DNA of 64,000 bases from Pollutimonas sp963712655 (GTDB lineage: Bacteria > Pseudomonadota > Gammaproteobacteria > Burkholderiales > Burkholderiaceae_B): the NCBI GenBank assembly GCA_963712655.1, contig CAVQIT010000009.1, positions 682,001 to 746,000 on the forward strand. Reading direction: 5' to 3'. Positions within the stretch are counted from its first letter, which is position 1; each line of letters begins with the position of its first letter. This document shows, piece after piece, positions 1-8,196 of the stretch. Below the pieces are notes generated by a model. It saw nothing but the letters and a program-made list of their open reading frames with translations. It did not search any database and had not been told where the DNA came from. Made by a program: the position numbers and the translations under genes.

Positions 1-15
1 GCATTGAAGAGAAAG

Positions 16-81
16 TTGACAGGCTTTTTTCTTTGTAGCTAAATATCGTATAGCGAATTTAATTTATCGAATTACGATAAA
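16..81 (+). promoter_or_regulatory. Putative promoter and operator of the FAD oxidoreductase
   Basis: A TTGACA hexamer at 16-21 is followed after 17 bases by CTAAAT (39-44), an acceptable sigma-70 spacing. Just downstream is an inverted repeat, TTTATCG (63-69), five bases, CGATAAA (75-81), in a clearly AT-rich stretch before the gene at 145. The repeat is placed where a repressor could block transcription. No regulator gene lies beside it in the window, so its partner is unknown. Confidence 0.4.
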
Positions 82-144
82 ATTCTAATCGATCGAAGGC
101 TGGTACGTAAACCCAATCAACACTTACAGGACGGCGCAAACGGG

Positions 145-1413
145 ATGGCTATCAGCACAAAGCTTCCTTCGGAAGTAGATGTGGCGATTGTAGGCGGAGG
201 GATCATCGGCGTCAGCGCGGGATACGCCCTGGCCCAAGCTGGCGTCAGGGTCGCGGTTTTCGAGAAAAACACGCTCGCCTGCGAACAGTCGTCGCGTAAC
301 TGGGGATGGGTCAGGACGCTATCGCGAGATATCGCTGAAGTTCCTTTGGCCTTGCGCGCAAACAAGATTTGGTCCGATATACAGAGTCAGGTCGATGTGG
401 GTTTTCGCCGCTCGGGCATTGTGTATCTGGCGGAAAATGAAACCGATGCCGAAGCTTATCAGCATTGGCTCGATGCGGCCCGGGCCTGCGGCGCCGACGC
501 CGTGATGTTGGACCGTTCCCGCATTTTGGAACGTTTGCCGGCCAGCAATCGCAACTGGACCGGAGCCTTGTTCAGTCCTACCGACGGTGTTGCCGAGCCA
601 GCTCTTGCGACGCTCGGCATCGCCAAGCTGGCCATCTCGCATGGGTGTCGCATACTGGAGCATTGCGCGGTGCGCGGGCTGGATGTTTCGGCGGGCCGTG
701 TGTCAGGTGTGATTACCCAGCATGGGCTTGTAAAAGCATCCACTGTGCTATTGGCCGGCGGCGCATGGTCCCGGCTTTTTTGCGGTAATTCGGGTGTGGG
801 TTTTCCGCAATTGAAGGTTCGCGGTTCGGTGCTACGGACCGAGCCCATCAGCACGCCGCTGGATCTGACGGTGAATGGCAAGGATTTTGTCTGCCGCAAG
901 CGTTCGGATGGCGGCTACACCGTTTCTCAATTCGGGGCATCGTTCGCGGACATTGTTCCCGACAGCTTCAGATTATTCAGGCAATTTCTGCCAGCCTGGA
1001 TGCAGAACAATACCTTTGTCAAACTCCGGTTCGGCAGACGGTTTTTTGAAGAGCTGTCCATACCTCGCAACTTTGACGTAGGTAGCGTCACGCCGTTTGA
1101 GCGGCACGGGGTGTTAGACCCCAAAGCCTGTGACAAGGCTGTAGGTGGCGCATTGCGCAAACTGGCCGAAGCGTTTCCAATATTCCGGGATGCGCGCGTC
1201 GCCCAATCCTGGGGCGGCTATATCGACGTAACTCCCGATGCGCTGCCGGTCATGTCGCAGGTTGATGCCATACCGGGCTTTTACCTGGCATCGGGATTTT
1301 CGGGCCACGGCTTCGGCATCGGCCCCGCGGCGGGAGAATTCATGGCCAACATGATGCAAGGCAAGCCGCTGGCTGCCGATGCCTTGCCGTTTAATCTGGC
1401 TCGATTCAGCTAG
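145..1413 (+). CDS. FAD-dependent oxidoreductase, DAO (D-amino-acid/glycine oxidase) family
   Basis: This 422-aa protein belongs to the DAO fold that oxidises amine or amino-acid substrates with FAD. The dinucleotide-binding motif VAIVGGGIIGVSAGYALA is at residues 13-30 and is followed by an acidic residue at the end of the second strand (VFEK). The stretch SSRNWGWVRTLSRD near residue 50 is typical of a bacterial subgroup annotated only as FAD-binding oxidoreductases. The C-terminal GFSGHGFGIGPAAGE is the second FAD-contact motif of the family. The length is normal and the start lies just before the Rossmann motif, although its ribosome-binding site is weak. It is convergent with the LysR gene at 1515. 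The substrate is unknown. Confidence 0.85.
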   Translation: MAISTKLPSEVDVAIVGGGIIGVSAGYALAQAGVRVAVFEKNTLACEQSSRNWGWVRTLSRDIAEVPLALRANKIWSDIQSQVDVGFRRSGIVYLAENETDAEAYQHWLDAARACGADAVMLDRSRILERLPASNRNWTGALFSPTDGVAEPALATLGIAKLAISHGCRILEHCAVRGLDVSAGRVSGVITQHGLVKASTVLLAGGAWSRLFCGNSGVGFPQLKVRGSVLRTEPISTPLDLTVNGKDFVCRKRSDGGYTVSQFGASFADIVPDSFRLFRQFLPAWMQNNTFVKLRFGRRFFEELSIPRNFDVGSVTPFERHGVLDPKACDKAVGGALRKLAEAFPIFRDARVAQSWGGYIDVTPDALPVMSQVDAIPGFYLASGFSGHGFGIGPAAGEFMANMMQGKPLAADALPFNLARFS

Positions 1414-1514
1414 ACCAGGTAAAAATGGTTCGCCCAGGGAAACCGCATTGTGGCGGATGCATTCGTTTTTCTGGAAAGGAAGTAGCCGGAGCGGCGCGGA
1501 TTTCTCGCGCGGCA

Positions 1515-2453
1515 TTAAGCCGCCGCGCTCTCAAGCTGCTGGCGCAAAAGTTCGTTCAGGGTCGCTGTATTCAATAGCGATATCACTTGTGAGCAGGCGG
1601 GCGACAGTTCTCCGCGCGGATAGCTGATGCCAAGCTGGCGCACCATTGTGGTTTCGGGCAGCGCCACCTCGCGCAGCAATCCCCGGACTTTCGGATGCGA
1701 CATGGCGAGCCGGGAAAGAAAGCAGAGCAGATGGGTGCTGTCTATCACTTCGTGCAGGTAAGGAAGGATGTTGGTTTCGATATGCGGAGCCGGCAGCGCC
1801 AGCCCGCGCGACTGGAATACCTGGTCCAGCCAGAGCCGGCTTGCCACCTGGCGCGTGGGCAGGATCCATTGGTAGTCCAGCAGGTCTTGCAACGCGAAAG
1901 ATTTGCGCTGGAAGATCGGATGGGTCTGGCTTGCCGCGACAACCACGATATCGTCGATGATGCCCTGGCTGATGAATTCCCCGTCCGATGAAACCACACC
2001 CACGATGATGTCGAGCTTGCCTTCGCGCATTTGCTCCTTCAGGAAATAATTGGTTCCCACCATGATCTCCAGCGCCACGCCGGGCGCCTGCCTCAGGATC
2101 AGGCCGCATATGATGGGCAGCAGATAGTCCGCCGTGATCGGCCCGCAGCCCAGGCGCACTTTACCCACGCTGCCTTTCACGAAGTCTTTCATGTCGCCCA
2201 GGTAGCGCTCGCTGGTTTCGCGCACTTTCCTGGCCCTGAGATAGAACTCCTTGCCCACCACAGTCAACTTCAAGCCGCGGCCCGCGCGTTCGAACAAGGG
2301 TGCGCCCAATTCGCTTTCGATGCGTTGAATGCACTTGGTCAAGGCCGGCTGGCTGCGATGCAGGAGGGCCGAAGCCTGTCCCAGATGGCATAGCTCGGCA
2401 ATGGTCTCGAAGTAGCGCAGATCGCGTAGCTCAATATTCAATTGATTACTCAT
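1515..2453 (-). CDS. LysR-family transcriptional regulator
   Basis: The protein has an N-terminal winged helix-turn-helix (LRYFETIAELCHLGQASALL, then the HRSQPALTKCIQRIESELG recognition region) and a periplasmic-binding-like effector domain. I chose the ATG at 2453 (312 aa), because it places the helix-turn-helix about 10 residues from the N-terminus as usual. A longer reading up to 2540 adds 29 non-conserved residues that overlap the promoter region. The gene is divergent from the Bug / CoA-transferase / citryl-CoA-lyase operon starting at 2567, so it probably controls that operon and itself. The ligand is presumably the carboxylate degraded by the operon, which is an inference. Confidence 0.88.
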   Translation of the reverse strand: MSNQLNIELRDLRYFETIAELCHLGQASALLHRSQPALTKCIQRIESELGAPLFERAGRGLKLTVVGKEFYLRARKVRETSERYLGDMKDFVKGSVGKVRLGCGPITADYLLPIICGLILRQAPGVALEIMVGTNYFLKEQMREGKLDIIVGVVSSDGEFISQGIIDDIVVVAASQTHPIFQRKSFALQDLLDYQWILPTRQVASRLWLDQVFQSRGLALPAPHIETNILPYLHEVIDSTHLLCFLSRLAMSHPKVRGLLREVALPETTMVRQLGISYPRGELSPACSQVISLLNTATLNELLRQQLESAAA

Positions 2454-2566
2454 GGTGATTGATGGATCAATATTATTGAATGGACGGTTATAGGATAGTT
2501 GGCATTTAATCACAGAGCACACAGGGGCGTTCTGACCCATACATGTTGAACAGAGGAAAGCTAAAA
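2454..2566. promoter_or_regulatory. Divergent LysR / Bug-operon control region
   Basis: The 113-bp gap between the LysR start and the Bug start contains the inverted repeat ATTGAT-GG-ATCAAT at 2458-2471, five bases outside the LysR start codon. It fits the dyad with a T-N11-A core that LysR proteins bind. A good ribosome-binding site, AGAGGAAAG (2552-2560), precedes the Bug ATG at 2567. Confidence 0.45.
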
Positions 2567-3544
2567 ATGAAGCTACATAAATTTCTTGCCGTTGCGGCGC
2601 TGATATTCGGTTCCACTGTTATTGCCCCGGCCGCAAGCGCCGCGGATAACTACCCCAGCCAACCCCTCAAGCTGATTGTGCCTTTCCCTCCGGGTGGCGG
2701 CACCGACACGATCGCCCGTTTCCTGGCCAGCGCGCTGAGCGAAAAATTCTCGTGGAATGTCGTGGTTGAAAACCGTCCCGGCGCAGGCGGAACGGTAGGC
2801 CTGGGCACGCTGGCCCGGTCCGCGCCCAATGGCTACACCCTGGCTTTGGGCCAGACCTCGAATCTGTCGATCAACCCCTACTTGTATGAAAAAATTCCCT
2901 ACAACGTAGCGAAGGATTTTTCGCCGGTGGCGTCGATCGAGGCGCAGCCCATGGTGCTGATCGTCAGCGCCAAGAGAAACTTCAAGACCGTGGCCGATCT
3001 TATTGATTTCGCGAAAAAGAATCCGGGGCAATTGGCGGTGGGTAATGCCGGTACCGGCACGGTGGGCGACATTACCGGGCGGTTTTTTGCTCAAGAGGCC
3101 AAGATAGATATATTGCATGTTCCCTATAAAGGGGCATCGCCGGCCATGAATGATTTGCTGGGCGGCCAGATCGATATCTTCTTTGCCGCCACGCCCGCCG
3201 CCATGTCGCAAATGAAAAACGACAAGATCAACATGCTGGCCGTGACCACGCTTGAACCTGTGCCGCAGCTTCCCAATGTGCCTTTGCTCAAGGACACGCT
3301 GCCGGGCTTCGAAGCGGCCTCCAAGTCGGGCATTATCGTGCCGGCCGGAACCCCGCCGGAAATCATTGCCAAGCTCAATCAGAACATCAACAGCGTGCTC
3401 AGTTCGCAGGACATGATAGACAAGCTGCATGGCGCCGGCAGTGTGGTTCTGGGCGGTTCGACCGATGATTTCGCCCAGGAAATGGCGAAAGACTCGGCTA
3501 AATGGTCAGGCATCATCAAGGCCGGCAACATCCGCATCGAGTGA
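2567..3544 (+). CDS. Bug-family tripartite tricarboxylate substrate-binding protein
   Basis: This 325-aa periplasmic receptor has a signal peptide (MKLHKFLAVAALIFGSTVIA, cleavage likely after ASA). It carries the Bug hallmarks: PSQPLKLIVPFPPGGGTD at the start of the mature protein, ENRPGAGGTVG, a PDGY-like motif (APNGY) and the HVPYKG loop that contacts the carboxylate. I took the ATG at 2567 rather than 2543 because AGAGGAAAG lies six bases before it. It is the first gene of an operon with a type III CoA-transferase (31 bases downstream) and a citryl-CoA-lyase-like gene. It therefore probably captures the di- or tricarboxylate that the other two genes activate and cleave. There are no TctA/TctB genes nearby. 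Confidence 0.92.
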   Translation: MKLHKFLAVAALIFGSTVIAPAASAADNYPSQPLKLIVPFPPGGGTDTIARFLASALSEKFSWNVVVENRPGAGGTVGLGTLARSAPNGYTLALGQTSNLSINPYLYEKIPYNVAKDFSPVASIEAQPMVLIVSAKRNFKTVADLIDFAKKNPGQLAVGNAGTGTVGDITGRFFAQEAKIDILHVPYKGASPAMNDLLGGQIDIFFAATPAAMSQMKNDKINMLAVTTLEPVPQLPNVPLLKDTLPGFEAASKSGIIVPAGTPPEIIAKLNQNINSVLSSQDMIDKLHGAGSVVLGGSTDDFAQEMAKDSAKWSGIIKAGNIRIE

Positions 3545-3575
3545 CGCTTTGTTTATAAAGGATAACGTACCGCTT

Positions 3576-4775
3576 ATGCAGGCTCCGTTAAAACATATAC
3601 GCGTGCTGGACTTGACCAATGTGCTGTCCGGCCCCTATTGCTGCCATCAACTGGCGCTTATGGGCGCGGATGTCATCAAGGTCGAGACTCCCGGCACAGG
3701 CGATCTCGCGCGGCAGTTGGGCGCCGACACAGAGCTCAATCAGCGCTTCATGGGCTTGTCGTTCCTGGCCCAGAATGCCGGCAAGCGCTCGGTGACCGTC
3801 AACCTCAAGCACCCGGAAGGCAAGCGGATTTTCCTGCGCTTGCTCGAGGATGCGGATGTCGTGGTTGAAAACTTCAGGCCGGGCGTTATGGAGCGTCTGG
3901 GGCTGGGCTTCGATGTGCTGGCCAAACAGCAGCCGCGCCTGGTGTATTGCGCTATTTCCGGCTTCGGCCAGGATGGGCCTTTAAAAGATCTGCCGGCGTA
4001 TGACCAGATCATCCAGGGAATGGCGGGCGTCATGTCCATTACGGGCGGACCGCAAACCGCGCCATATCGTGTCGGCTACCCGATCGCGGATACGGTCGGC
4101 GGCATGACGGCGGCATTTGCCGTGGCGGCGCAATTGGCGAACACCGAGCGCACCGAAGCTTGCTTTATCGACGTGTCGATGCTGGAATCCGTTATTGCCA
4201 GCATGGGCTGGGTTGTGTCCAACTATTTGAATGCCGATATTATCGCCACTCCCATAGGGAACGACAATTTCACGGCCAGTCCTTCGGGCACCTTCGCCAC
4301 GAGCAAGGGCTTGCTGAATATTTCGGCCAATAAGCAAGAGCAGTTCGAGGCCTTGTGCTCGGTATTGGGCCGCCCGGACTTGGCCGCCGACTCGCGGTTC
4401 TCAACCCGCCAGGCCCGGCTTCAAAACCGCCAGTCGTTGACGGCGGAGCTGGAGCTTGTGCTCAAGTCGCGCGCCGCTGACGACTGGTGGCCTATCCTGG
4501 CCAAGCATGGAATTCCTTGCGGACCGGTCTATGGCGTGGATGAAGTTCTGGCCCATCCGCAAATCAGGGATCGCGGCATGATTGCCGAGATCCCCGATGC
4601 GCCGGGCGTCGATGGCGGCATACGGGTGATCCGCAATGGCTTCAAGGTGAATGGAACCGTGTCCCCGGTAAGCGCGCCTCCGCCCATATTGGGCGAGCAT
4701 ACCGCGGTGATATTGTCCGAGCTGGGCTACAGCCCTGAAGACATCGCTCGTTTAAAAAAGGATAAGGCGATATGA
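3576..4775 (+). CDS. Type III CoA-transferase (CaiB/BaiF, formyl-CoA-transferase fold)
   Basis: The enzyme moves CoA from a donor thioester to a carboxylic acid. At 399 aa it has normal family length. It shows the N-terminal VLDLTNVLSGPYCCHQLALMG helix, the ADVIKVETPGTGD nucleotide-binding segment, NLKHPEGKRIFLRLL, VVENFRPGVMERLGLG and SGFGQDGP. The expected catalytic aspartate is D172 in YPIADTVGG. I start it at the ATG at 3576, where the CaiB fold begins; the open frame extends upstream over the Bug gene without conserved sequence. Its stop overlaps the next start (ATGA at 4772-4775), so translation with the lyase gene is coupled. The pairing suggests that it makes the CoA ester the lyase then splits. 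Confidence 0.9.
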   Translation: MQAPLKHIRVLDLTNVLSGPYCCHQLALMGADVIKVETPGTGDLARQLGADTELNQRFMGLSFLAQNAGKRSVTVNLKHPEGKRIFLRLLEDADVVVENFRPGVMERLGLGFDVLAKQQPRLVYCAISGFGQDGPLKDLPAYDQIIQGMAGVMSITGGPQTAPYRVGYPIADTVGGMTAAFAVAAQLANTERTEACFIDVSMLESVIASMGWVVSNYLNADIIATPIGNDNFTASPSGTFATSKGLLNISANKQEQFEALCSVLGRPDLAADSRFSTRQARLQNRQSLTAELELVLKSRAADDWWPILAKHGIPCGPVYGVDEVLAHPQIRDRGMIAEIPDAPGVDGGIRVIRNGFKVNGTVSPVSAPPPILGEHTAVILSELGYSPEDIARLKKDKAI

Positions 4776-5596
4776 ACAACCAGCCAAACAACGAATCCGC
4801 CGACTGGTGGCGTACTTCCATCATCGATATGCAGCCCGGCAGCATCCGCTATCGCGGCTACCAGGTTCAGGATCTCGTGGGCAATGTCGGCTTTGCGGAA
4901 ATGGCCTGGCTTATGCTCAGGGGCGAATTGCCCACCCGGCAGCAAGGTTTATTGCTGGATGCCGCGCTGGTGTCGGCGGTGGATCACGGGCCGCAGGCGC
5001 CCAGCATCGCTATTTCCCGCATGGCCGTAACCTGCGGTGTCGGCCTGAACAACGCCATGGCGTCGGCAGTCAATGTGCTGGGCGATGTGCATGGCGGGGC
5101 CGGCGAGCAGGCGCTGGAGCTGTATCTGAAGATAGATAGCCGGATGCAAACGGGCGTTGGCCTGGCGGCGGCGGCCGAGCGCGAACTGGACGATTACATT
5201 CAAGAGCATGGGAAATATGTGCCGGGTTTCGGGCATCGCTTTCATCCGCTCGATCCGCGCGCGCCACGGCTGCTGGGGCTGGTTGATGACGCGGCGGCGC
5301 AGCAAGTGGTTTCCGGCAGATTCGCCACAATCGCGCGGGCGATCGAGCAAACGCTGCTCGCCCGCAAGGGCAAAGCCATACCCATGAATGTGGACGGCGC
5401 AACGGCGGTGATATACGGAGAACTGGGCTTTCCGCCGGCGCTGGCGCGTGGCTTGTTCTGCTTGTCCAGGTCGGTGGGCATCCTGGCTCATGCCTGGGAG
5501 CAAACCGAACAGGGCGGGCGCAATAAAGGTCCCATCCCCAGGCGGCTTTTGCCCACCTATGAAGGATGCCCGCCCAGGGAATTGCCGGAACGTTAA
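4772..5596 (+). CDS. Citryl-CoA lyase-like protein (short citrate-synthase fold)
   Basis: At 274 aa this is much shorter than citrate synthase (about 430) but keeps the whole catalytic set. H107 is in GDVHGGAGEQAL, H155 in VPGFGHRFHP and D208 in NVDGATAV, matching the two histidines and the aspartate of citrate synthases. Short stand-alone members of this fold are known as citryl-CoA lyases, which split citryl-CoA to acetyl-CoA and oxaloacetate. The ATG overlaps the CoA-transferase stop, so the two are a co-expressed activation/cleavage pair fed by the Bug receptor upstream. The true substrate could be another 3-hydroxy-3-carboxy acyl-CoA such as a methylcitryl-CoA. A synthase role is less likely given the neighbours. 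Confidence 0.72.
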   Translation: MNNQPNNESADWWRTSIIDMQPGSIRYRGYQVQDLVGNVGFAEMAWLMLRGELPTRQQGLLLDAALVSAVDHGPQAPSIAISRMAVTCGVGLNNAMASAVNVLGDVHGGAGEQALELYLKIDSRMQTGVGLAAAAERELDDYIQEHGKYVPGFGHRFHPLDPRAPRLLGLVDDAAAQQVVSGRFATIARAIEQTLLARKGKAIPMNVDGATAVIYGELGFPPALARGLFCLSRSVGILAHAWEQTEQGGRNKGPIPRRLLPTYEGCPPRELPER

Positions 5597-5599
5597 GCG

Positions 5600-5751
5600 C
5601 CCTTGATCAAATCGCTTGACTCTGTGCGCCCGCTGACAAGATGGCCGGCAAGACGGGATGTGGCGTCAATAGAACCGCTATTGACGCCACATCCCACCGC
5701 TGCCGTACGCCTGTCAGGGGATGCCGCAGTCGGGTGGGTTTGATCAGAGGG
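5600..5751. repeat. Palindromic intergenic element, copy A
   Basis: About 152 bp form one large imperfect palindrome. The core is perfect: GGGATGTGGCGTCAATAG (5655-5672), five bases, and its exact complement (5678-5695). The outer ends carry TTGATCAAAT on the left and TTTGATCAGAGGGGCC on the right, which are mutually complementary over TGATCAA and flanks. Copies B (45557-45714), C (28204-28310) and D (14633-14668) share these ends. Copy B has the same 18-5-18 core geometry with nearly the same bases. It encodes nothing and lies between an operon end and an amidase gene. It looks like a non-autonomous mobile or REP/MITE-like element. Confidence 0.75.
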
Positions 5752-5789
5752 GCCTTCAGTCCGTTTTCTCTGTTAAGGTATTCGCCTAT

Positions 5790-5815
5790 CCGCCGGCCCC
5801 GGCGGCCTTTTTCAT
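5790..5815 (+). terminator. Rho-independent terminator candidate
   Basis: CCGCCGG pairs with CCGGCGG across a two-base loop and is followed by CCTTTTTC. It sits downstream of the citryl-CoA-lyase-like gene, beyond repeat A. It lies only about 10 bases before the next start codon, so it could also attenuate or limit translation of the amidase at 5825. Confidence 0.55.
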
Positions 5816-5824
5816 TTATACGCC

Positions 5825-7231
5825 ATGCAAAAACACACAGCCATGAATCTTCCCGCCGACCCTCTGGAAGCTGGCATATCGGAATACGCCCGCACGCTCA
5901 GGGACGGCAGCCAAACGATAGTGGCGGCAACCAGCGCTTACCTGGACAGGATAGCGGCGCTCAATCCTGCCTTGAATGCGTATTGCCATATTGCCCGCGA
6001 CGACGCCCTGGATACGGCGCGCGCGCTCGACCGGCAACTGCGGGCCGGTGTGGATCTGGGAATACTGATGGGTGTCCCGGTGGGCATCAAAGACAATATT
6101 CTGGTCGATGGCATGCCTTGCCTGGCCGGCTCGGCAACGGACGCGGCCGGCATGATAGCCGGCGAGGGCAGCTTTGTAGCGCAGTTGAAGAAGTCGGGTT
6201 GCGTCATACTGGGCAAACTGCACACCGTCGAGTTCGCCTTGGGCAATACAGGGGTGAACACGCGCATCGGTACGCCGCGCAATCCATGGGATGCCGTTGA
6301 GTTTCGGCTTCCTTCGGGTTCGTCCGCCGGCTCGGCCGTCGCCATGGCCGCGGGTCTGTGCGGCTTTGCGGTGGGCACCGATACCGGAGGGTCGGTTCGG
6401 GGCCCGGCGGCGCACTGCGGTGTTTTCGGAATGAAATACAGCGCCGGCCGGTGGCTGATGGACGGCGTTTTCCCAGTCTCCTCGACACTGGATTCCCTGG
6501 GTGTCTTTACGCGTTCGGCCAAAGATGCCGCAACCGTCTGGACAGGCCTGACGGGCGACGCCCCGATCGCGCCGCGCGCGGCCAGCCAGATCAGGCTGGG
6601 CGTGGCGCGCCCGTATTTTTTCGAGAACCTCGACGAGACCGTTGCGTCCGCCGCGCAGCAGGCCCTGGATCAGTTGGCGCAGCATCCGCTTGCCCTCAAG
6701 ACAATTACGGTTCCCGGTTTGCAAGAGGTGGACGCCCTATACAACGTCATCAGCAAATCGGAACTGTACGCTTACTTGGGAAAAAAATGGGTGGACGCCA
6801 ATTCCGGCCTGATGAACGCGGACGTGTACGACAGGCTGAGCGAGGCCGCTGTTTTTTCCAGGGATAGCTACGCAAGCAGCATGCGGCGCAGGCAGGAACT
6901 GGTCCGCGCCGCCGACGCCATCTTTGAGCAGGTCGATGCGCTGGTTTCGCCGACCAAACGGGAAGTGGCGCCGGTATACGATGCCAGCCGCATGTCGCTG
7001 GACTATATGCGTTTGCTCTCCAAGCATTGCGCGGGGCCGACCCGGGCTGCGAATTTCTATGATTTTTGCGGTGTTACGCAGCCATTGAATGGCATCAAGG
7101 GCAGCCTGCCCGTGGGCTTGCAGGCCATGGGCCGTAGCGGCGGCGAACGCGGCTTGCTTGAAATTGCGCTCGCCATAGAGCACATTTTGGGCGAGCCCCA
7201 AAAGCCCGACCTTACGCTGTTTTCGGAGTAA
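5825..7231 (+). CDS. Amidase signature-family hydrolase
   Basis: This 468-aa protein has the Ser-cisSer-Lys triad of the amidase signature family: K89 in GVPVGIKDNILVDG, cis-Ser S167 in LPSGSSAGSAVAMAAG and nucleophile S190 in GTDTGGSVRGPA. The family hydrolyses amides, ureas and related C-N bonds in the cytoplasm. The usual GGSS is replaced by PSGSS, a mild deviation. No convincing ribosome-binding site precedes the ATG at 5825 or the in-frame ATG at 5843, and a terminator-like hairpin ends about 10 bases upstream, so the start and expression mode are uncertain. It is monocistronic. The substrate cannot be read from sequence. Confidence 0.85.
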   Translation: MQKHTAMNLPADPLEAGISEYARTLRDGSQTIVAATSAYLDRIAALNPALNAYCHIARDDALDTARALDRQLRAGVDLGILMGVPVGIKDNILVDGMPCLAGSATDAAGMIAGEGSFVAQLKKSGCVILGKLHTVEFALGNTGVNTRIGTPRNPWDAVEFRLPSGSSAGSAVAMAAGLCGFAVGTDTGGSVRGPAAHCGVFGMKYSAGRWLMDGVFPVSSTLDSLGVFTRSAKDAATVWTGLTGDAPIAPRAASQIRLGVARPYFFENLDETVASAAQQALDQLAQHPLALKTITVPGLQEVDALYNVISKSELYAYLGKKWVDANSGLMNADVYDRLSEAAVFSRDSYASSMRRRQELVRAADAIFEQVDALVSPTKREVAPVYDASRMSLDYMRLLSKHCAGPTRAANFYDFCGVTQPLNGIKGSLPVGLQAMGRSGGERGLLEIALAIEHILGEPQKPDLTLFSE

Positions 7232-7540
7232 GCCGCGCTTTTTCGCCTGACGCGTTCCTGACGCGTTCCTGGCGGGGCGCCGCGGGCTCGCCTGTTTGTT
7301 GAATTATGCGAATTTTGCTCGCCCATCCGGCCTGCCATATCGCGAATTGCAGAATATCCACAACGATGGCGTTGACCTCTTTGCGGCCGTCGCGCGCTCT
7401 GGTATGCTTGCGGCGAATCTATTATTCATGTGGTTTTTGATGCTCATTTTCTTGCGGGCGTCCCGTGCCCATGTTCAGTATTTACGGGCCGCAATGGAAG
7501 TTAGCCTCGCGTCGGCGTCATGTCCATAAAAAGGAAAACA
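7232..7540. other. Intergenic stretch without a supported gene
   Basis: These 309 bases separate the amidase from the lipoprotein gene. A short imperfect tandem, GACGCGTTCCT repeated at about 7249-7270, lies near the amidase end. An open frame here (7296-7529) has no ribosome-binding site and no family resemblance. The last 60 bases probably hold the lipoprotein promoter, but I cannot place a convincing -35/-10 pair. Confidence 0.5.
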
Positions 7541-8089
7541 ATGCGTTCAACCAGATTTTTCGCCATCGGCGCCGCCGCCGCTGCTTTCGCTTTGCTCAGC
7601 GGGTGCGCCAGCATTTCCGAAGAGGAATGCCATACCACAGACTGGCGTCAGCGCGGGCAGGCCGATGGCCAAGGCGGGGTCGGGCAAGCCGCTTTGCAAG
7701 ACTACCTAAAAATTTGCGGCAAAGTGGGCGTGGCCGTGAATGCCACGGCTTATCGGGACGGCCGCAATCAGGGGCTCAAGCAATATTGCACTCCCCAACG
7801 AGGCAAAGAAGAAGGGCTCAGCGGGCGCAGCTACGGCAACGTCTGTCCCCCCGCGCTCGAGCCCGGTTTCCTGAAAACATATAGCGCGGCTCAGCAGGTG
7901 TACCAGGCCGAGCAGCGTCTCAATAACATCAGTTACGAGATTCAGGACAAAGAGCGCCGCCTGAAAAAGACAGATGATCCCTACAAGCGCAGGAGGCTGC
8001 GCGACGAGATATATTCCCTGGATCGCGAATCCAGAATGGCGCGCGACCGTGTAAATGACGCGGATCGCCGCCTGCGCGAGAACTACTAA
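7541..8089 (+). CDS. DUF2799-type lipoprotein
   Basis: This 182-aa protein begins with a lipoprotein signal (MRSTRFFAIGAAAAAFALLSGCAS; lipobox LLSGC). It continues with the repeated glycine-rich pattern WRQRGQADGQGG ... YRDGRNQGLKQYC that marks the DUF2799 group of Gram-negative outer-membrane lipoproteins. The C-terminal third is highly charged and probably coiled coil (QVYQAEQRLNNISYEIQDKERRLKK, continuing as RDEIYSLDRESRMARDRV). I start at the ATG at 7541, preceded by AAGGAAA at 7531-7537; the open frame also allows 7520. A strong terminator follows. The function is unknown. A role at the envelope is inferred only from the signal. Confidence 0.8.
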   Translation: MRSTRFFAIGAAAAAFALLSGCASISEEECHTTDWRQRGQADGQGGVGQAALQDYLKICGKVGVAVNATAYRDGRNQGLKQYCTPQRGKEEGLSGRSYGNVCPPALEPGFLKTYSAAQQVYQAEQRLNNISYEIQDKERRLKKTDDPYKRRRLRDEIYSLDRESRMARDRVNDADRRLRENY

Positions 8090-8159
8090 ATCACAAAGGC
8101 GTCTTGGCGCCGCGTTTCATTTTTGTGAACGCGATTGCGCCATTCTTGAATTACATTGC

Positions 8160-8196
8160 GGGACGGCGCCGGGGTGACTTCCGGCGCCGTCCTTTT
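8160..8196 (+). terminator. Strong Rho-independent terminator
   Basis: GGACGGCGCCGG and CCGGCGCCGTCC form a perfect 12-bp stem with an eight-base loop, followed by TTTT. It ends transcription of the lipoprotein gene and touches the end of the convergent small gene at 8195. Confidence 0.85.

Noticed and set aside
7296..7529. A 77-codon frame with a hydrophobic segment (ANLLFMWFLMLIFLRA)
   Set aside because: It has no ribosome-binding site, ends inside the leader of the lipoprotein gene, and has no family resemblance; a chance hydrophobic run is more likely.
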